From: Mauremys mutica
Lineage: Eukaryota > Chordata > Testudines > Geoemydidae
DNA length: 64,000 nt
Assembly (NCBI RefSeq): GCF_020497125.1
Contig: NC_059081.1
Span: 61,338,768-61,402,767, forward strand
Reading direction: 5' to 3'
The notes under the pieces were generated by a model that saw only the letters and a list, made by a program, of their open reading frames with translations, had not been told where the DNA came from and made no database searches. Shown here in pieces: positions 59,025 through 64,000 of the stretch (positions are counted from its first letter, which is position 1; the number at the start of each line of letters is the position of its first letter). The translations under genes and the position numbers were made by a program.

Positions 59025-59184
59025 CTTTATTTCCTGCCTCATTTGCTGCAGCTCCGCCTGCCCACATTCATGGTTTGCTCTCAGGACTTGGAGCTTTGCT
59101 TCTAGTCTGCAGCTTTTGTCTTCCTGGGACTTGTGGAGGAGCAGCACTTCATCTTTCCATTTGTTTAACTGCTTTCTCAGGTAC
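59025..59184 (-). CDS. DYTN: DYTN (dystrotelin), coiled-coil exon, 160 nt
   Basis: Acceptor TTGCCTGGCAG precedes 59184 and donor ATAAAG|GTACAG follows 59025 on the - strand. After one base completing a split codon it encodes YLRKQLNKWKDEVLLLHKSQ...LQQMRQEIK, a heptad-patterned helix corresponding to dystrotelin's coiled coil C-terminal to its ZZ finger. It ends in phase 0, exactly matching the phase of the exon at 57489-56985, so the two join as ...RQEIK-VMLQPP.... Upstream exons (EF-hand-like region and ZZ finger) should lie to the right; none was recognised before 64000, so introns are long. Identification is by recalled similarity to mammalian DYTN plus synteny with FAM237A. Confidence 0.88.
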
Positions 59185-61260
59185 CTGCCAGGCAATAGAG
59201 AGTGACAGGGGAAGTTACTGGACTAAATTACCTTCCATGCACACTCCTTAATGGAGAGCATGAGAGAGAACAAATATTGCAGCTGGGCTGGTGCAAAGGG
59301 GTCATAGCACAGGTATAAGAACCTTCCCACCAGGGTGCAGGGGGCCAGTACTCCAGGAGCTGAACTGCCTCCACAGCAGCCTATGCACAGGGGCATTCCA
59401 GGAAGCCCAGGACATGGGCAGGATGGAGAAGGTGTGGCCAGGATGGTCCTGGGCTCTGGTGATTCAACATTCCTGGAATGGCCCATGGGACTGTCACAAC
59501 AGAGACAAGAGACAGGGCAGTGCACAAGGCTGCCCTCCCCTGTGCCTGGGGTCGAGCCAGCTCCTGCCAGCTCTCAAAGTGGGGAAGTGCAAGCTGTCTG
59601 TCCTGGCCTCAGGACAGGAATGAATCTATCCCATTGTTCCCTCATGATGATCCTTCTTGTTAAGGACCTTCTGTATGGCCTCCACTGATTGCACAGAAAG
59701 TTTCGACAGAAGCCACTGTCCTTGGAAAGATGAGTTTATTGCAATCAAAAGTGCTACCTACACACATACTAGAGCAGGATAATTAGAGACGATGCACCTA
59801 ATATCTACTCAGGGCAGACAATACATAAATACCACCCATTTCTCTAAACTAGAGGCAAACTCCTACGGAGAAGTGCTGCCCACAGGATAGCAGTACAGCT
59901 TTGTCTTGCCCACTGCTGAGGCGGAGAGAGAGAGAGAGAGAAAAGCTGGTTAACACTGGCGAAATAAGACAGCTGCTGTATATTGCTCAATTGAAATAGT
60001 TCTCCCCACTCTTCTATTACATCCAAGAGCTCTAGTTTATTAACTTTCTGTTGGATAATGTGTTGGTTCACATAAGCAAGATGTAACAGTGTTATAAATC
60101 TGTCCTTTACTAAATGGTTTCTTCCAGCTCTATTTTTAAAAGAAGAAATACATCAGTCAGTACGCACTCAGAAAAACCCCCACTAGGGGTAAAGACAGAA
60201 CTCATTTGCTCACTTTTCTCATGCGAGTAGCCCCACTGACCCCTTCAATGAAATTATACATATCAGCTGAGCAAGACTTGGCCAGAAGGTTTGTAAAAAG
60301 CCTGGATATGCAAAGTTAACATTAGTATTTAGATCTGGGTTTAGAAAGGATTTTCCTATCCTGTGAGAGGTTTTTTTTTTTTCTTTTTTCCAGATTTTTG
60401 AAATTTTTTCCCACCCTGAGATGGGACAAAAAGTCAATCTCAAATTTTTTTGTGAACCAATGAGCTGAAAACTTTTTTGTTTTGGATCAGTTGAAACATC
60501 TCATTTTGATACCTACCTTTTAAATTTTTTTTAAAACTTATTTTAGTACAAATTAAAATTTCTAAGCAAAAAGTCATTTTGAATCAGAAAATGAACAGAT
60601 CAACATTTCCTGATGAAAAATGTTTCATTGGAAAATTCTTGACCAGCTCTACTAGTCCTTTTAATAGTCCTTATATTTCAGCATTTAATGGCCCTGTCCT
60701 GTGCGGTTCTGAGAATCTTTAGCTATTTCTGTGCCCATTTCTGTCAGCAAACTTACACCTGAGTAACTTAACCTGTGCAAGTATTTCCACTGACTAGGAG
60801 TGAAGGGGACTATTCCCGTGTGCAAAGTTACTCATCTTCCTGTTTACAGGATCAGGTCTTGAGCAGGGTTGCCAATTTTGGTTGGCTGTATTCTTGGAGG
60901 TTTCATCACATGACATAATCTTTAAAGATTTATCTTTAATTCCTGGAGACTCTAGGACAATCCTGGAGGATTGGCAACCCTAGTCTTGAGTCAGGACAGA
61001 GTACATTTCCGAAGGAGTAGGCTTCACACGCACCATCTCAGCTACCATTGGGTATGTCTACATTGCAGTGTAAGCCTGTGCTTGAGCTTGGGCTCAAGCC
61101 TAACCCCTTTTGCATCTACACTGCAATTGCTCTAACCCAGGACTCAGTCCCAAGACCCTGCAGGGTCCAAACACAAGTCAAGCTGGAACCAAGGGTTTCA
61201 CCCCTATTACTTTGCAGTGCAGATGCAGTCCACTTGATACATGTCCCAGTAGTCTGCCAG
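59185..61260. other. Probable DYTN intron; no further exon confirmed
   Basis: A (GA)n run lies at 59933-59942. About 61052-61215 begins GGGTATGTCTACATTGCAGTG, a Harbinger-MITE-like terminus, with internal palindromic words (CTTGAGCTTGGGCTCAAG) but no clear right end. One protein-like open frame at 59844-60140 is listed separately. Confidence 0.4.
59844..60140 (-). other. Unassigned open frame, helical composition
   Basis: On the - strand a frame open for about 95 codons reads HLVKDRFITLLHLAYVNQHI then QQKVNKLELLDVIEEWGELF and on to a TCTC-rich tract. It lacks an ATG in the upper part and is preceded by a pyrimidine-rich TTCTTCTTTTAAAAATAG, a possible acceptor. Composition suggests an amphipathic helix, but I do not recognise it and it does not match any dystrotelin segment I know. 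It may be chance or an element remnant. Confidence 0.2.
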
Positions 61261-61535
61261 CAGGAGCGGCGCCAGGGTTTTTGGCGCCCTAGGCAGGGGT
61301 CCTTCCGCGCTCCCGGTCGTGGGCGGCAATTCTGCGGTGGTGGGGGGGTCCTTCCACGCTCCCGGTCTTCGGGGCACTTCGGCAGTGGGTCCCGGAGCGA
61401 GTGAAGGACCCGCCGCAGAATTGCCGCCGAAGACCAGGAGCACAGAAGGACCCCCCGCTGCCGAATTGCTGCCAAGGGTGGCAAAATGCTGCCCCCCCAA
61501 ATCCCGGCACTTCCTAAATGGAAGTGGCGGCCCTG
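61261..61535. mobile_element. GC-rich hAT MITE, copy 7
   Basis: Begins CAGGAGCGGCGCCAGGG and ends GGAAGTGGCGGCCCTG, flanked by identical 8-bp TCTGCCAG (61253-61260, 61536-61543). The core has repeated GGTCCTTCC(A/G)CGCTCCCGGTC units and facing CGGCAATT / AATTGCCGCCGAAG words. Confidence 0.9.
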
Positions 61536-61994
61536 TCTGCCAGAAGTATCCTACAATTCCATGGGACAACTTCCTTAGTCCTCTCTATCCCAACAATCTC
61601 CAATCCACTCTATTGAAAACAGAAGCCAACCCCCACTTTGGCAAATGGCAGCAGCTCACGTCAGCATTAACCCATTCTCTTCTGATCACCGATCTGCAAG
61701 CACACTATAGAGAGCCTCTGGGCTTGCAATGGAGAGCAAAACAATCAAGCCTCTTGCAAAGTGAGCTGCTTCATGGCCATAGCCATGGAGCACAGCCAAA
61801 TTTTGGTGAATCTCTGACGCAAGGCAAGTAAAACACCAGGAATGATTACGCATACCAGCAAATAGATAAAAAGCTGGCAGCTCTACAGATTTGCTGGACA
61901 AGTGGTCCTATTAAGAGGCTAAAGAGTGAATACAGGAAGACCAGGAACAAGAACCGCACTTCAGGCAACTTGCTAATGACATGCCCATTTTAAG
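61536..61994. other. No gene seen
   Basis: Unique sequence between the MITE and the CR1 fragment; no domain or element end recognised. Confidence 0.4.
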
Positions 61995-63421
61995 ATGACT
62001 TTGACCGGGTTCTGGGCACTGCACCCAGCACAGAGCCAACCGTGCTTCATGATGACCTGGTCTGTCATGATGTTGCCCTTTAAAAAAGGGAAGAAGGAGA
62101 ATCTGGGGAACTACAGACTGGTCAGCCTCACCTCGGTCCCCAGAAAAATCATGGATTCCATATTGAAGTACATGGAGGAGAGGAAGGTGATCAGGAACAG
62201 TCAACATGGATTCACCAAGGGCAAGTCATGCCTGACCAACCTGATTGCTTTCTATGATGAGATAACTGGTTCTGTGAATATGGGGAAAGTGGTGGATGTG
62301 ATATACCTTGACTTTAGGGAAGCTTTTGATACGGTCTCCCACAGTATTCTTGCCAGCAAGTTAAAAAAGTATGGATTGGATGAGTGGACTATAAGGTGGA
62401 TAGAAAGTTGGCTAGATCATCGGGCTCAATGGTTAGCAATCAAGGGCTCGATGTCTAGTTGGTAGCCGGTATCAAGCAGAGTGCCCCAGGGGTTGGTCCT
62501 GGGGCAGGTTTTGTTCAACATCTTCATTAATGATGTGGATGAAGGAATGGATTGCACCCTCAGCAAGTTCACAGATGACACTAAGCTGTGGGGAGAGGTA
62601 GATAAGCTGGAGGTTAGGGATAGGGTCCAAAGTGACCTAGACAAATTGGAGGATTGGGCCAAAAGAAATCTGATGAGGTTCAACAATGACAAGTGCAGAG
62701 TCTCGCTCTTAGGGCGAAAGAATCCCATGCACTCCTACAGGCTGGGGACTGACTGACTAAGCAGCAGTTCTGCAGAAAAGGATCTGGTGATTACAGTAAA
62801 TGAGAAGCTTTATATGAGTCAGCAGTGTGCCCTTGTTGCCAAGAAGGCTAACGGCATATTGGGCTGCATTAGTAGGAGCATTGGCAGCAGATCGAGGGAA
62901 GTGGCACTGGCGAGGCCACATCTGGAGTACTGCATCCAGTTTTGGGCCCCCCACTACAGAAAGGATGTAGACAAATTGGAGAGTCCAGCGGAGGGCAACA
63001 GAAATGATTAGGGGGCTGGAGCACATGACTTATGAGAGAACTCGTCTTATTTAGTCTTCAGAAAAGAAGAGTGGGGGGGATTTGATAGCAGCCTTCAACT
63101 ACCTGAAGGGTGGTTCCAAAAAGGATGGATCTAGACTGTTCTCAGTGGTGGCAGATGACAGAACAAGGAGCGATGGTCTCAAGTTCCAGTGGCGGAGGTC
63201 TAGGTTGGATATTAGGAAAAATGATTTCGCTAGGAGAGTGGTGAAGCACTGGAATGGGTTACGTAGGGAGGTGGTGGAATTTCCAGCCTTAGAGGTTTTT
63301 AAAGCCCAGCTTGACAAAGCCCTGGCTGGGATGATTTAGTTGGGAATTGGTCCTGCTTTGAGCAGGGGGTCGGACTAGATGACCTCCTGAGGTCCCTTCC
63401 AACTCTGATATTCTATGATTC
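61995..63421 (+). mobile_element. CR1 LINE, 5'-truncated and decayed
   Basis: Contains the C-terminal two thirds of ORF2 and a 3' UTR ending TTCTATGATTCTG. Its 3' end is the ATTCTATG type, unlike the ATGTTCTT type at 33879, so it is another and older CR1 subfamily; the fragment at 5036-5465 belongs with it. Confidence 0.92.
62060..63339 (+). pseudogene. CR1 ORF2 remnant: reverse transcriptase
   Basis: From about 62070: [48 protein letters not shown] (first catalytic Asp present), a stop at 62463, then GLVLGQVLFNIFINDVDE and FTDDTKLW, where the catalytic pair Asp-Asp remains but the usual (Y/F)ADD is FTDD. Further breaks occur at 62754 and about 62990. The end, RSRLDIRKNDFARRVVKHWNGLRREVVEFP, is the usual CR1 C-terminus. 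It is not functional. Confidence 0.9.
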
Positions 63422-63425
63422 TGCG

Positions 63426-63655
63426 TTGGCCCCTGAATCCACCATGAGGACTGAAGGCAGTCAGCATCAGGCTCCAAGTAAGGAGCATGAAGTGACTCTC
63501 TTAATGAAACCAGTTCCAGAGCAGGCTGTGGATCAGGATCAAGAGCGAGTTCTTGGTCCCTACTTGGAAGAGCTGTTTGATCCCCCTGCCCGAGGAACAG
63601 CCCACTGCCAAGTGTGCAGCAAACACGGTGGAGTCCGAAGTGGCCCCAGTGCCCG
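63426..63655 (+). other. Unassigned open frame ending at a splice-donor-like site
   Basis: Immediately after the CR1 tail a frame runs from 63426 to 63659 (MAPESTMRTEGSQHQAPSKE ... ELFDPPARGTAHCQVCSKHGG) and ends at GCCCG|GTAAGTG, a consensus donor overlapping its TAA stop. The segment HCQVCSKHGG is zinc-finger-like but single. It could be an exon of a host gene or an element remnant whose upstream part was displaced by the CR1. I do not recognise it. Confidence 0.25.
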
Positions 63656-63659
63656 GTAA

Positions 63660-64000
63660 GTGTATGATTCAAATTTACAGTTTATTATTACTGTAATGGG
63701 AGCGATTTCTGCTCTAAGAAGCAATGTAAAAATAAGTCCCAGCTATCAGCATATGACCAATAATGGTGGATTGTAGCAAAGCACCATGTTGTTCGCCTTC
63801 CCTTCCCCCACCTGTTTAGTTCAAAATGGCAACTTGAAATTTCAAAGATTCATAAACAGCTGTAAAGGTTATTGTAACTGTTAAGTAACAGATGTTTGCT
63901 AGGGTCATTCATGATTTCCTTTCAGCAGTAAGAAATATGCCACTGTAATCATTCCTCCTGGGTCTATGCAGCTGCCTGTAAACAGCAAACTGAGTGTGGG
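63660..64000. other. No gene seen to window end
   Basis: AT-rich unique sequence; nothing recognised. Confidence 0.5.

Overview
The window is vertebrate nuclear DNA, most likely from a turtle (Testudines); a crocodilian is the main alternative. The evidence is the repeat mixture: CR1 LINEs ending in TTCTTATG or ATTCTATG octamers, Penelope-like elements with GIY-YIG domains, DIRS-type tyrosine-recombinase retrotransposons, Harbinger and hAT transposons with many MITEs, and a gammaretrovirus-like ERV. There are no bacterial-style operons and most of the sequence is intergenic or intronic.

Two host genes can be recognised. FAM237A (precursor of the secreted peptide NPGL) is on the + strand, with coding exons at 27065-27473 and 31440-31582, a polyadenylation signal at 31789, and a CpG island at about 22655-23665 that probably carries its noncoding first exon. 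DYTN (dystrotelin) is on the - strand, with two consecutive, phase-matched exons at 59025-59184 and 56985-57489; its other exons were not found or lie outside. The convergent arrangement matches the ADAM23-FAM237A-DYTN order known from human chromosome 2q33.

Mobile DNA, left to right: 1-2953, the 5' part of an ERV on the - strand with an intact gag, tRNA-Pro primer site and LTR; 4.8-8.5 kb, Penelope and CR1 fragments; 12.4-14.0 kb, two hAT MITEs; 15.6-20.0 kb, a decayed Harbinger element (transposase on +, Myb-like gene on -) split by a 779-bp hAT MITE; 21-22.6 kb, three more hAT-type elements; 33.9-38.6 kb, a full-length CR1 on the - strand with both ORFs open and a duplicated promoter unit; 43.1-45.1 kb and 50.6-56.1 kb, two DIRS elements with the family's terminal and internal complementary repeats; 45.9-46.8 kb, an 880-bp hAT element; 62.0-63.4 kb, a decayed CR1.

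The best-supported unusual points are the CR1 copy whose ORF1 and ORF2 share a frame and are separated by one amber codon, the identical tandem promoter units in its 5' UTR, a GC-rich hAT MITE family with seven copies (four to five with perfect 8-bp target duplications, others near-perfect), and exact complementary repeats in a DIRS copy. I found no CRISPR, tRNA or rRNA genes and no evidence of a wholly new system. Repeat families were named by motif recognition, not by database search.
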